NCBI GenBank assembly: GCA_029204225.1
Contig: CM055098.1
Span: 21,365,097-21,429,096 of the forward strand
Origin: Diphasiastrum complanatum
Lineage: Eukaryota > Streptophyta > Lycopodiopsida > Lycopodiales > Lycopodiaceae
Length of the DNA: 64,000 nucleotides
Reading direction: 5' to 3'
The position numbers and the translations under genes were made by a program. Numbering within the stretch: position 1 is the stretch's first letter; each line of letters opens with the position of its first letter. A model generated the notes under the pieces. The model worked only from the letters and a program-made list of their open reading frames with translations, was not told the DNA's origin and did no database searches. This document shows, one piece after another, positions 36,101 to 44,803 of the stretch.

Positions 36101-36229
36101 ACTATTATCTATATCAATTATGTTGTGTCCTATTTTGTACATATTAGGATCCTTGAGAAGAGATCTATTCTGATGATGGAGATCATTCTTAAGTTGGAAC
36201 AAAGTAGTGTTGTAAAACTAGCAAGTTAA
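33155..36229 (+). CDS. Gag with 764-residue unknown C-terminal extension (element C)
   Basis: 1024 codons, intact. Residues 1-190 are a copia gag of the same type as elements A and B (start MASNGGIMLESSERL, core HIIKMNVTNELLKEVGKC, MLNGLLNEHANVVQSFAI). A CCHC zinc knuckle CFYCGIKGHFANEC lies at 244-257. In place of protease and pol, residues 261-1024 form a unique region: first Ser/Gly/Asp-rich, with a small internal repeat (GATIKRE and GASIKRE), then from about 570 on a more structured part with hydrophobic strands (VGIYLLVYDGGIVF) and Cys pairs. The last 55 residues (969-1024: CK-x(3)-R-x-S-E-A-S-x(2)-D-T ... MMEIILKLE) match both copies of a duplicated module in the element D protein. The stop lies 13 bp before the 3' LTR. 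An open frame of this length beside LTRs without visible differences suggests it is expressed. What the extension does is unknown. Confidence 0.85.
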   Translation: MASNGGIMLESSERLSSSNYSTWKVRMESLLELNELMDIVAEIEERPLTLQEQQRFDKKAKRALHIIKMNVTNELLKEVGKCQSASEAWNALKKLFESKSTSRVLTLRRQIFSSRQRECESAHAFILRVKSLSDDLACIDENIKDGEIVQVMLNGLLNEHANVVQSFAIQRVLPSVVDLQEILVAEEHRLQAKGGGASTQGGDEEALFTKGKFKGKWSKQGSLEHGKHSSSLQSRKQDKSKFKCFYCGIKGHFANECHKKQNARSRLRSNVLLGDDNCCANLASFGESMVNFLDPLDLEDGLVLPTSQMESCGAKLVSCLNSSTHRFSSLGGSSMELDGKCKNGKGKEGANFINGVDEDSSLEVIVANDLFVHMEKDGDAKCHSLQEDGCSSNSFHIDVCNHVGKDDGALSMLEGNGSFTSFCDKVICATSGVTFLHKKSRSKVSIMRLGEGDHKSKGREVCEVFKVGCTLNDVFMNDSEEESLSYDSLPKSLSRSSCLKRESTSITLMLKVLRILFLASNIQESSTSYGATIKREVSNFCGASIKRESCEGKGNGRVVLGKIQSMDLTSLHQLKAFYDCGGLFIHGQDGKRLVEEDYMEQLKWQLLQGKGDIIGELIEVCYELKRAVLIRFDTHLHLLYFMLNGNVGIYLLVYDGGIVFTNYSEGSNLSIDEILWDLNHVFEREYLQSFRSEDVHICKIFDVLLEDQEVDLGLLHQHQETSGNSKLVKSIKEETNGQGILDLFLQVLEGSSKVFGAARKCLLTLPHLPNLMYEHCYVNVLKLSNFNKTSSIVLHPLDLGDGIVIIAGLYDQVHEFIQILKGIEVVNMFSFEQSSRSSILVLANWQLVDIVGSSVVCKSCGGTSSISSSGFGHSNGVGNTSFWHSFTQRLSWIEDLQRQGGDGSSFMEIHVAFTICIVKCGGGMQTLVDHFHLQLVCCYFTEKPEMDTWRNSLIEILCSFTCTIFMILCKIDVRNSEASYMDTIIYINYVVSYFVHIRILEKRSILMMEIILKLEQSSVVKLAS

Positions 36230-36242
36230 GTTGAAGAGGGAG

Positions 36243-36889
36243 TGTGAAAATTGTCAACATTTCCTTGTCTAGTTTTAGGCCAAAATTGCTAAAAATGGCA
36301 CATAGTTTAGGATCTGACTTTTCACACGTGTGAAACAGGTCTAGATATTTTTAGTAAGTGTATTTTTTCAGTATGAAGAAGTGTCAAACTTCAAGACCTT
36401 CGAAATGAGTCCATTTTCATGTATTTTGGACATATATGCCAATTTTACCTATATAGGGCATATTTTAGGTAAGGAGGGTCTAGAGAGAGGAGAGAGAGTC
36501 ATCTCTCTCAGCTATATATAGCAGGTAGGCCGTGGAGAAACAGGTTGGAGCAGATCCATTGTATTCATTTGCTTAATGAGAGATTTTTCTATTGGGTTCT
36601 CCTTCCATTGTTGGCATTGTGTAGTGATTGAGTTCAAGCTTTGTGTGTATGATCTTAGGTGCTTTCCAAAAGTGGTAGGCTGATGTATTATGGACTGTAT
36701 AATGCTATTTTGGGCCGCACTTGATGTTTATGGAAGTTTCCATTTGTGATAAATGTTTTTTGATCAAGTTCTTTGCATTCTAGGTAGCATAGAATGTGTT
36801 GCCAATTCCTAGCTTATGTAGTTTGGAGTGCAAGCATTCAAGCCAATGATCTTGGAGTTTAGATCCACTTAGGATCTGTATTTTTCACA
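36243..36889 (+). repeat. Element C 3' LTR
   Basis: 647 bp and, on reading both through, identical to the 5' LTR, which implies a recent insertion. Confidence 0.95.
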
Positions 36890-36894
36890 AGAAC

Positions 36895-37697
36895 CCTTAC
36901 TTCTTTTGGATTTTTCGAATATGGCCTTCAGATAAAAATTCATATGATTTTTGGATAACGCTTGGAATTTGGAATGTTCTAGGATATTGGTATTTTCAAT
37001 TTCTTAATCCCAGATTGTCTTTTATGCATAGATAGATCTGAATAGTTACTGTCACTTATGTTGAGAGTATCTAGAAGAAAAGTCATGTGTATAATAAAGT
37101 GAATCCTATTTGGAAGGCACTTATTATTGACTTTTCACGATTTTGATATTTTCATTTGTCATCTCTCTAAAAAACTTTTATAAGAAATTGGAATTTATTT
37201 GAAAAGGAGGGGTGAAGTGATGAGTATAATTCTATTATAAGGACCTATTAGTTGCACAAGGTTGAAAGAAATTCTGTAGAGATTGTGTGGAACAATCTGG
37301 AACTAGAGAAGGATTAATATTGTAAATCATTATAAGTAGTACTGCGTAAGATCAGAAGTTACTGATCCTAGTTGGTAGGGATAGAAGTAATTTTGATATT
37401 GGAGTGTCTGTATTGAATCAACCGAGTACTAGCATCTGAGAGGGGTTGATTAAGTGGAAGAAACTTGGTGTCAAGAGGTAAGTGGATTGGAAAACTCGTA
37501 AGAGAGAATATGTTCTTAGTCTCAAAGATCCGATATGTTATTTACTCGAGAGAAATAGAATTCTTCTGTAATTAAGTTACAAAATTCTCAGTGAGATATA
37601 TGTGAATTTTGGAGGAATCTGCCAGATTTGGATATATGTGTTTATGTACTGGGTTGAGATTATTCTCATATGTGCACGATTAATCTTGTATGGGTTG
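36895..37697 (+). other. Decayed gypsy G2 sequence right of element C
   Basis: Continues the element interrupted by C. It is stop-rich and no RNase H or integrase motif can be read with confidence. Confidence 0.35.
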
Positions 37698-38985
37698 GAA
37701 TCGATACTTGCAGAGTTAATGGATCTTTCCATGGAAGATTTATTGGTTAACTTAAGAGTGATTTCAATATGGACCTAAATGTGGTGTTGTACAGTACAAT
37801 TAAGATCTGTGCCTAGACTGTGCAAAAAGTACAAAAAGGACCAAGAGTGGATCCTAATCTGATCCTCAAGAGGGATTGGTTGTCAGATTACTTGACTATC
37901 AATCTACTTCAGATTAAGATCAATCTAGATCAATTCTAGACACAAAATCCTAACAAGAAAAATCATTAATTGAAGGTAAGTGTACTTTATGGTTTCACAC
38001 GTGTGAAACACTGTATGAGTATGGACTCCAACCTAAAAATCAAGTACACATTGATAGAACCTCAAAACAATCAAAACAAATGTAGACAAATGGAGAGAAT
38101 CACTCAAAATTGCTTCCAAAACCAAGATTGGGGTCTCACATTGATTATGGCCAAATGTGGCTCTATATATACAATAAGTGGGAGCTCGTGGTACTCATCA
38201 TCCCTCTGATCCCACATGTGTGAAGGTGCTTTGTCATATGATGATTCATCATGCAAAACTGACACTTGGACAAAACCTTTTATTTTGAGCACTTTTGGTC
38301 CATTTTCCTTCTATATGGAGATCTACTTGGAAATCTTCTAGAAGTCAAAATTCGCCTACTTTAGCTTATTCCACACATGTGACCTGTCCTCTACACATGG
38401 GATATGACACCTAACCAAAGGATGTGGCTCATGCAATCAATAGATTGCTGCCATGTGTCATATGTCTAGAAAACTAGTTTTTGGACTTTTTAGCCACTAG
38501 AACTTGAATTAAATCATATGTACAACCTATATAATTATGGTACATGACAAGTACACTATTTTAACACGTGGGAACAGGCTCCACACATGTGTAATCATCC
38601 TATATACATGATTTTTGGCCTCTACCAAGCTTATTTTTGCATTTTTCACATAGACATTTGAGATTTCTAAATCATTGGCAATTAACTTGAGTAGTTGGTT
38701 TACTCCTGTGGAAGTTAATTGGTAAAATGGACAATGTGAACAGAATTCACCAAGAATTATCTGTTTTGTGTTTATTGCTTGTAAGACACATGATTTATGA
38801 GTCATTTGGATTCATAAGAAAAATTGTGTGCATAGGATACAAAGTTCTTGGGTGAGTATTTCTCAGTTGGGAAATAGACTCAATTCATTAGTGATTGTAT
38901 CCTAGAGCGCTCAATTGGATACCGAAACATAATGATTCCAAGAATGATAAACTGAACTTTTGGAGTTCAGATGGATTTGGTTGGG
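37698..38985 (+). repeat. Diverged direct repeat, copy R (split by a solo LTR)
   Basis: Counterpart of copy L at 26274-26790; shared blocks lie on both sides of the solo LTR at 37819-38650, so that LTR landed in this copy after the two diverged. Confidence 0.7.
37819..38650 (-). repeat. Solo LTR of the element B family
   Basis: 832 bp in reverse orientation, matching the element B 3' LTR end to end. The target duplication TAGAC flanks it at 37814-37818 and 38651-38655, proving a full insertion reduced to one LTR by LTR-LTR recombination. It contains TTTCACACGTGTGAAA at 37993-38008 and, in reverse, a TATA box near 38160. Confidence 0.92.
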
Positions 38986-39092
38986 GACATACACTCCAGT
39001 CTTTTGTGCACATGCACACAAAAGTGTGTTGAAGACAACTCTAGTGTTAAGTCATGTTTTACCAAGAAAGTCGACAATGGCAATGATGAAAA
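38986..39092 (+). pseudogene. Transposase-like ORF, 5' part (split by element D)
   Basis: The frame with VEDNSSVKSCFTKKVDNGND ends at the GAAAA target site of element D. If D is skipped, the same frame continues at 44804 with AWFEKVKNEIAETVLNK. The start of the coding region is not certain; a 24-bp inverted repeat (CTTTTGTG...CACAAAAG, 39001-39024) lies just upstream. Confidence 0.5.
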
Positions 39093-39957
39093 TGTGAAAT
39101 TTCAGAGAAATAAAGACCAAGAATGGATCTACATCAGATCCTCAAGAGGTTTTGGAAGCTAGATTACATGATCTACTAATCAACCAATGATTAGATCTAG
39201 AATTAGATCAATTCCCCATCAAAAATCTAGCAAGAACAACAAGCAAATGATTAAACTTGAGACCTACTGCCTTCACACGTGTGAAGAACAGTACCTGTAC
39301 GGAATTACAGCAGAGAGTGAAGTACACAAGTGTTAGAAAGCAATAGAACCATAAAATCACAACACAAATATGAGAATACTCAAGATATGCCTCCAAAACC
39401 AAGATCTTGCCTCATTGATTTCTCAAAGTGGATCCATCATGGATTAAATACAAAAATCATCATACTCTCTCTCTAAGACACTTCCAGCACGTGTGAGACA
39501 GGTCATAGTGCTTATCCATATCCACTTTGGCTAAGATTCCATTAATTTGCCACATCATCATTGGTGGCTAGTGTTGACCTTCTAGATTCCTACAAATTAG
39601 GAGATAGGTCCTACAATCTAGGAGATTTGACTTTTGACATGTATGAAATCTATATACAATGGATCTGAACTTTCTATATGATATTTCACACGTGGGAGAC
39701 CACTCCTACCCATGTGATATAGCATTTTCTACCACTAGAATGGTGCCAAGTGTCATAATACTACTAAACTAGTTTTTGGCCAATTTAGCCACTAGTTTCC
39801 AATTTAAATGATATGTACAACATTTATGATCTATCTAAATGACTTAGGCATAGATTTCACACGTGGGAACAGGCTCCACACATGTCTAATGATGATAGGT
39901 ACAAGTCATTATGGTATTTACAAGATTTAACCAAGTTAGCTTTTGCCAATTTTAACA
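39093..39957 (-). repeat. Element D 3' LTR
   Basis: 865 bp, on the minus strand TGTTAAAATTGG to AAATTTCACA. Several CACGTG or CATGTG boxes are present (39272-39285, about 39484, 39690, 39860 and 39878). Confidence 0.95.
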
Positions 39958-40074
39958 CTCCTCCTCAAAACTAACTTGATACATCTATGGTACATCTATT
40001 TACAACACTTAAGGCTGATCATTGCAGGTTCATAGGTGTGAAGATCAGCCAATGAGTTTGATGAAGATCCAAGA

Positions 40075-41913
40075 TCACCATATCCATGATAGTGCCTCCT
40101 TGATGTTGACTTCTTTGATGAACTTGAGAGCTTTGCACCACTTGATCACTTTTTCCATTGATTTGTTCCATCCTTGAAACATATGGTTGATCCAAAAGCT
40201 CAAAAATAGCTGAAATTCCATGAGAAAATAAAGAGTCCTTCTTGACTCATAAGGATCACAAAGATCCAACATCATGTTACCAAGATCTCGAGAATTTGGC
40301 TCATCAACATTGGCAAGACTATGCATGCTATAATAACCAAGAGTTCGCATCATATCTTCATGCTTGATTTCCATTCTAATCTCAGATCTAATGAGGCTAA
40401 ATACTTTATTATGGAGATAAGTGTCCTTAGAGGATGATTCACTTACTCTCATAAAGAGTTTACAATTTGCCTCAATACATGAAAAAAGACAAATTTTCAT
40501 ACTATGAATGAGCAAATCACTCTTGCTCTTGCAAGATTCAAGAGCATACATTTGATGAAATAACCATTTGCTTTCTAATTGATCTAAAATCAATTTGAAA
40601 TCATTAAGAACATCAACTATGTTCTCAAGAGAGACACCATACTCAACTAGTATTGCTTTACTCCAACTTTGAGTTGCAAAAGTCTCACCAAAGCAAATTG
40701 ATTCACCAAATGACATATGAGAAGAAAGCATAAGATCTATACCACTTGAAATGTGCTCCTCTTTCCCTTGAAATGTGAGCCATATGAGCTCAACCATGTC
40801 TCTTGATATTCTTCTTGGAATCATAACTTGAGAAGGACTCTCCTCCTCAATCCTTGGCACACTTGAACCTTGAGATGACTCCTTAAGATCAACTTCTTGG
40901 TGCTCCTCCTTGATGAAAATCCGAGACCTCCATGTCTCATAATGATCACAATAAACATGACCATACATTGTGCACTTTCTATGATCAACAATATTACTTA
41001 TGCTAGAACCATAAGTCCAAAAATCACCACAACTTGACATGATTTTTCTAATATTGAAATCAAGAACTATTTCCATCTCAATAAGGCTAACTACTTGCTT
41101 ATGGATATAAGTGTCCACTTTGGATGCTTCACTTATTCTCATAAGAAGTTTACAACTTGCATTTAAAATTGAAAATTTACAACTTTCAACATTATGAATG
41201 AACACATCATTCATGATCTTATTGAAACCAAAAGAAAATACATCATGAAGACATTTCCATTTCCTTGTCTTTATACTCAATGTAAGTTTACAAGGAAAAC
41301 ATGCTTTGCTATCTATTAAGGCATCACACTCAACTAGTATTGCCTTAATCCACATTTGAGATACAAAAATCTCTTCAAAGCAAAATAGTTCTTCAAAAGA
41401 TGTCATGAGAGCATAAATGGAACTATTTTCATTTTGTGATTGCTCCTCCTTAATTTTGCTTGGTTTCTCTTGGATCATAACAATAACTTTGAACTTATCC
41501 AAAGTTCCAAACAAAATGCTTTCCAAGAACATGAAATAAATCCAAGTGACATTCATGAAAGAAACATCTTTCTTTGCATCTTGAACCAAACAATGCACTT
41601 CCAAATGAAAAACTTCTAGAGGTTTGAAATGTGTGGTGATGGATTTTTGAAGACAACTCTTGTAAGTCCTTGTGAGACTCCAAGCCTCATGCATCTTTCC
41701 ACAAAGGAAACACATTTCCTTAGATTTGTCCTTCTTGCCTTTGCATTTTGCACTTGAATCTCCATCCTTCACCTCGGCCCCCTTGCTTTGGTTCTCCTTG
41801 GATGGATTGGTCTTCATTTTGTAGCATCTTGAGACAAAATGATCTCTCTTGCCACAAAGGTTGCATTTAGGATCCTTACTTGCCTCCAATAGGTTGCCAC
41901 CTATTGATGCCAT
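40075..41913 (-). CDS. Zinc-knuckle protein with duplicated unknown module (element D)
   Basis: 612 codons from the ATG at 41913, chosen because MASIGGNLLEAS matches the gag starts of A, B and C; the frame is open for 59 more codons upstream. After 12 residues the gag core is missing: the protein jumps to a CCHC knuckle CNLCGKRDHFVSRC (17-30), then a second, damaged knuckle CFLCGKMHE (68-76). Residues about 168-333 and 395-563 are two copies of one module, sharing e.g. W[IS]KAILVE, then CKL[LF]MR[IV]SE[AS]S, DTY[IL]H and YE[TS]-x-R near the end. The EAWSLTRTY segment at about 76-84 looks like the end of an earlier, third unit. The C-terminal part of the element C protein matches the central motif. 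No enzyme motif is visible. Possible roles are RNA binding or particle assembly; this is inference. Confidence 0.8.
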   Translation of the reverse strand: MASIGGNLLEASKDPKCNLCGKRDHFVSRCYKMKTNPSKENQSKGAEVKDGDSSAKCKGKKDKSKEMCFLCGKMHEAWSLTRTYKSCLQKSITTHFKPLEVFHLEVHCLVQDAKKDVSFMNVTWIYFMFLESILFGTLDKFKVIVMIQEKPSKIKEEQSQNENSSIYALMTSFEELFCFEEIFVSQMWIKAILVECDALIDSKACFPCKLTLSIKTRKWKCLHDVFSFGFNKIMNDVFIHNVESCKFSILNASCKLLMRISEASKVDTYIHKQVVSLIEMEIVLDFNIRKIMSSCGDFWTYGSSISNIVDHRKCTMYGHVYCDHYETWRSRIFIKEEHQEVDLKESSQGSSVPRIEEESPSQVMIPRRISRDMVELIWLTFQGKEEHISSGIDLMLSSHMSFGESICFGETFATQSWSKAILVEYGVSLENIVDVLNDFKLILDQLESKWLFHQMYALESCKSKSDLLIHSMKICLFSCIEANCKLFMRVSESSSKDTYLHNKVFSLIRSEIRMEIKHEDMMRTLGYYSMHSLANVDEPNSRDLGNMMLDLCDPYESRRTLYFLMEFQLFLSFWINHMFQGWNKSMEKVIKWCKALKFIKEVNIKEALSWIW

Positions 41914-43920
41914 GATGAGGAAGTAAAACTTTGTGATATGACTTTTCAAAATGTAATTTGTGACTCTCAAGAAACTAGATTTGAACACATTCAACAATCT
42001 AGAAGGATCTACACAAGACAAATTTTGAATCATATCTCTTTTCAACCTAGTCAATTGGAAACTAATTTTTGCTTTGATCACTAAGACCAAAGCACTCTAT
42101 CAAATCACAAAAATCAGATTCAAACACCCCTATTGGACTCAACAAACACCAATGACTCTTTCTTTTGAGAGTTGGAATGGATTTGAAAAGATTTGACTCC
42201 TAGATTTTTCTTTTCTCTTGACTAGTTCACTCAACTTTTGATATTCTTGAACAAAGGATGGGTTTTGTTTCAAATACTTGAAAATCAAACTCAATCACTT
42301 CTTTTGGACTCACTCTTGACCCAAATAATCTCACTCTTAAGATTTTGATTGAATTTGATTTGATTCGACAACAAATTAAACCACTAACTTTCACAAAAAA
42401 AAATGATCTACACTAGATCACATAAACTTGACATGTATACTAGATTCAAACACACAAAGATCAGATCCAATCACGCCTTTTGGAATCCTCTTGACCCAAA
42501 TAATCTCACTCTTGAGATTTGGAATGGACATGAAATGGTTTGATAACAATCTATGTCAATAATTTTTCACCAAGCTTAAAAATTAGACATCTAGAGATTC
42601 ACAAAGATCCCAACCATGTATGAACACTCAAATATGGACTCCTCCTTGTTCTATACTCCCAATGGGATCACAACTTGACCCTCACCCTCTCACAAAGAAA
42701 GTTGAATTAGAACTTATTTGAGTTTCATACATACAATGTCAAATTGTGCTCAAAAATTGAATTCATTCACCCCTATTGGACTCCACCAAGTACCAATGAC
42801 TCTACCTCTTTAGAGTTGGAATGAAATTCAAAAATGTGATACTTCTCTCTCACTAAGATATGTGCTTACAAAGAGCTAATGCCACTTAGCAAGATTTGAT
42901 CACAATGAAGGAGACAATTTTTCCACCAAAGTCAAGAAATGAGTTACTAGAACTTGCCCTCTACAAAGGAAGGAACTCTTAGGATTTTTGGATCAAACAC
43001 TACACATGTGACTTACACACCTCTATGACTCTCTTTCAAGCCAAACAAAACTCAACTCTTTGAGTAGGAGTGGAACAATGTGACTTAGATCTCAAAAATC
43101 ACTTCTAGAACTCTCCAACAATGCTTATCACTTGTATTGGTAGATTTTGCCTTTATGAGTGTTTGTGCTCTAGAAATTCACTTAAGATTTCACTTGGAGG
43201 ACTTATCCAAGGCTGACTTCTAGCACTTAGATGCTTCTAGTCTCAACCCTTTCACTCTTGAACACATCTAGAGTGAAGATACAATGGATTTCAATCTCTT
43301 CCCTTGCAAATCACTCCTTAATCTATGGTTTTTGGCAATCTTTCACTCTCAACTTTAATGCACACCCAAAGCATATGAAGATCAGCTTTAATGTACTGTA
43401 ATAAAGATTCAAATCATCTATATGATTGATCTATACCAAGAACAAATCAAAGGAATAGAAACAATGCATTACAAAGCTTGAAAAATGCACTAGATTGACT
43501 AGTTTTGGGTGTATGAGGCATTAAATGCACCAAAACTGAATTTTATTGCTCATAACAGGTTATGTACGGCCTCACACGTGTGGTAAGTACACATGAAGCC
43601 CACAAAAATATTTGGTACAAATATAATGATTCTATCTATCTATTCAAACTCGCTACCTCAAGATTAGCTAGTTTCCAAAAAACCTGCTAGTTTGGGTGTA
43701 TGAGTAAGATATAGCATCAAACTGAAAAATATAGCTCCAAAACTGGTACTGTACGTCCTCACACGTGTGAAGAGTAACCCTGCATCCCACAACCAAGTTT
43801 GATGCACAAATATCAAGGCTAACTAACTCTTCAAACTCGCCCACTCAAGATTAGTGAGTTTTCTCAAAAAACTTGCCAATCTGGGTGTTGTTTAGATCAA
43901 TGCTTTAATCTCTTGTACTT
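41914..43920 (-). other. Element D leader with tandemly duplicated segment
   Basis: About 2 kb between primer site and ORF. Close to the primer site two copies of a segment of about 160 bp (43734-43890 and 43531-43702) each contain the palindrome CACACGTGTG, a TTTTTTGAGAAAAC or TTTTTTGGAAAC phrase and CGAGTTTGAA. The element B leader has one copy. Further in, repeated phrases such as ACCCAAATAATCTCACTCTT (42311 and 42494 areas) and 'CCCTATTGGACTC' show more duplications. Confidence 0.65.
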
Positions 43921-43933
43921 GGCTCTGATACCA
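43921..43933 (-). other. Element D primer-binding site
   Basis: On the minus strand TGGTATCAGAGCC directly follows the 5' LTR end TTTCACA. Confidence 0.92.
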
Positions 43934-44798
43934 TGTGAAATTTCAGAGAAATAAAGACCAAGAATGGATCTACATCAGATCCTCAAGAGGTTTTGGAAGC
44001 TAGATTACATGATCTACTAATCAACCAATGATTAGATCTAGAATTAGATCAATTCCCCATCAAAAATCTAGCAAGAACAACAAGCAAATGATTAAACTTG
44101 AGACCTACTGCCTTCACACGTGTGAAGAACAGTACCTGTACGGAATTACAGCAGAGAGTGAAGTACACAAGTGTTAAAAAGCAATAGAACCATAAAATCA
44201 CAACACAAATATGAGAATACTCAAGATATGCCTCCAAAACCAAGATCTTGCCTCATTGATTTCTCAAAGTGGATCCATCATGGATTAAATACAAAAATCA
44301 TCATACTCTCTCTCTAAGACACTTCCAGCACGTGTGAGACAGGTCATAGTGCTTATCCATATCCACTTTGGCTAAGATTCCATTAATTTGCCACATCATC
44401 ATTGGTGGCTAGTGTTGACCTTCTAGATTCCTACAAATTAGGAGATAGGTCCTACAATCTAGGAGATTTGACTTTTGACATGTATGAAATCTATATACAA
44501 TGGATCTGAACTTTCTATATGATATTTCACACGTGGGAGACCACTCCTACCCATGTGATATAGCATTTTCTACCACTAGAATGGTGCCAAGTGTCATAAT
44601 ACTACTAAACTAGTTTTTGGCCAATTTAGCCACTAGTTTCCAATTTAAATGATATGTACAACATTTATGATCTATCTAAATGACTTAGGCATAGATTTCA
44701 CACGTGGGAACAGGCTCCACACATGTCTAATGATGATAGGTACAAGTCATTATGGTATTTACAAGATTTAACCAAGTTAGCTTTTGCCAATTTTAACA
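43934..44798 (-). repeat. Element D 5' LTR
   Basis: 865 bp; the only difference I saw from the other LTR is TTAAAAAGC at about 44176 versus TTAGAAAGC at about 39335. Confidence 0.95.
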
Positions 44799-44803
44799 GA
44801 AAA

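Larger units (their letters stand above)
31336..36889 (+). mobile_element. Non-autonomous copia-type element C (gag only, recent)
   Basis: 5554 bp, with 647-bp LTRs that I found no difference between, target duplication AGAAC at 31331-31335 and 36890-36894, primer site TGGTATCAGAGC at 31983 and purine tract GAAGAGGGAG just before the 3' LTR. The only long ORF (33155-36229) encodes gag plus an unknown extension. No protease, integrase, RT or RNase H motif is present, so transposition must rely on enzymes from another copia element. It sits inside gypsy G2 debris. Confidence 0.9.
39093..44798 (-). mobile_element. Non-autonomous copia-type element D (no pol, recent)
   Basis: 5706 bp on the minus strand. 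LTRs of exactly 865 bp each differ at one visible base. Target duplication GAAAA at 39088-39092 and 44799-44803. Primer site (reverse of 43921-43933) and purine tract GAGGAGGAG next to the 3' LTR are intact. It carries one long ORF (40075-41913) without protease, integrase or RT. It interrupts a transposase-like ORF. Confidence 0.9.
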
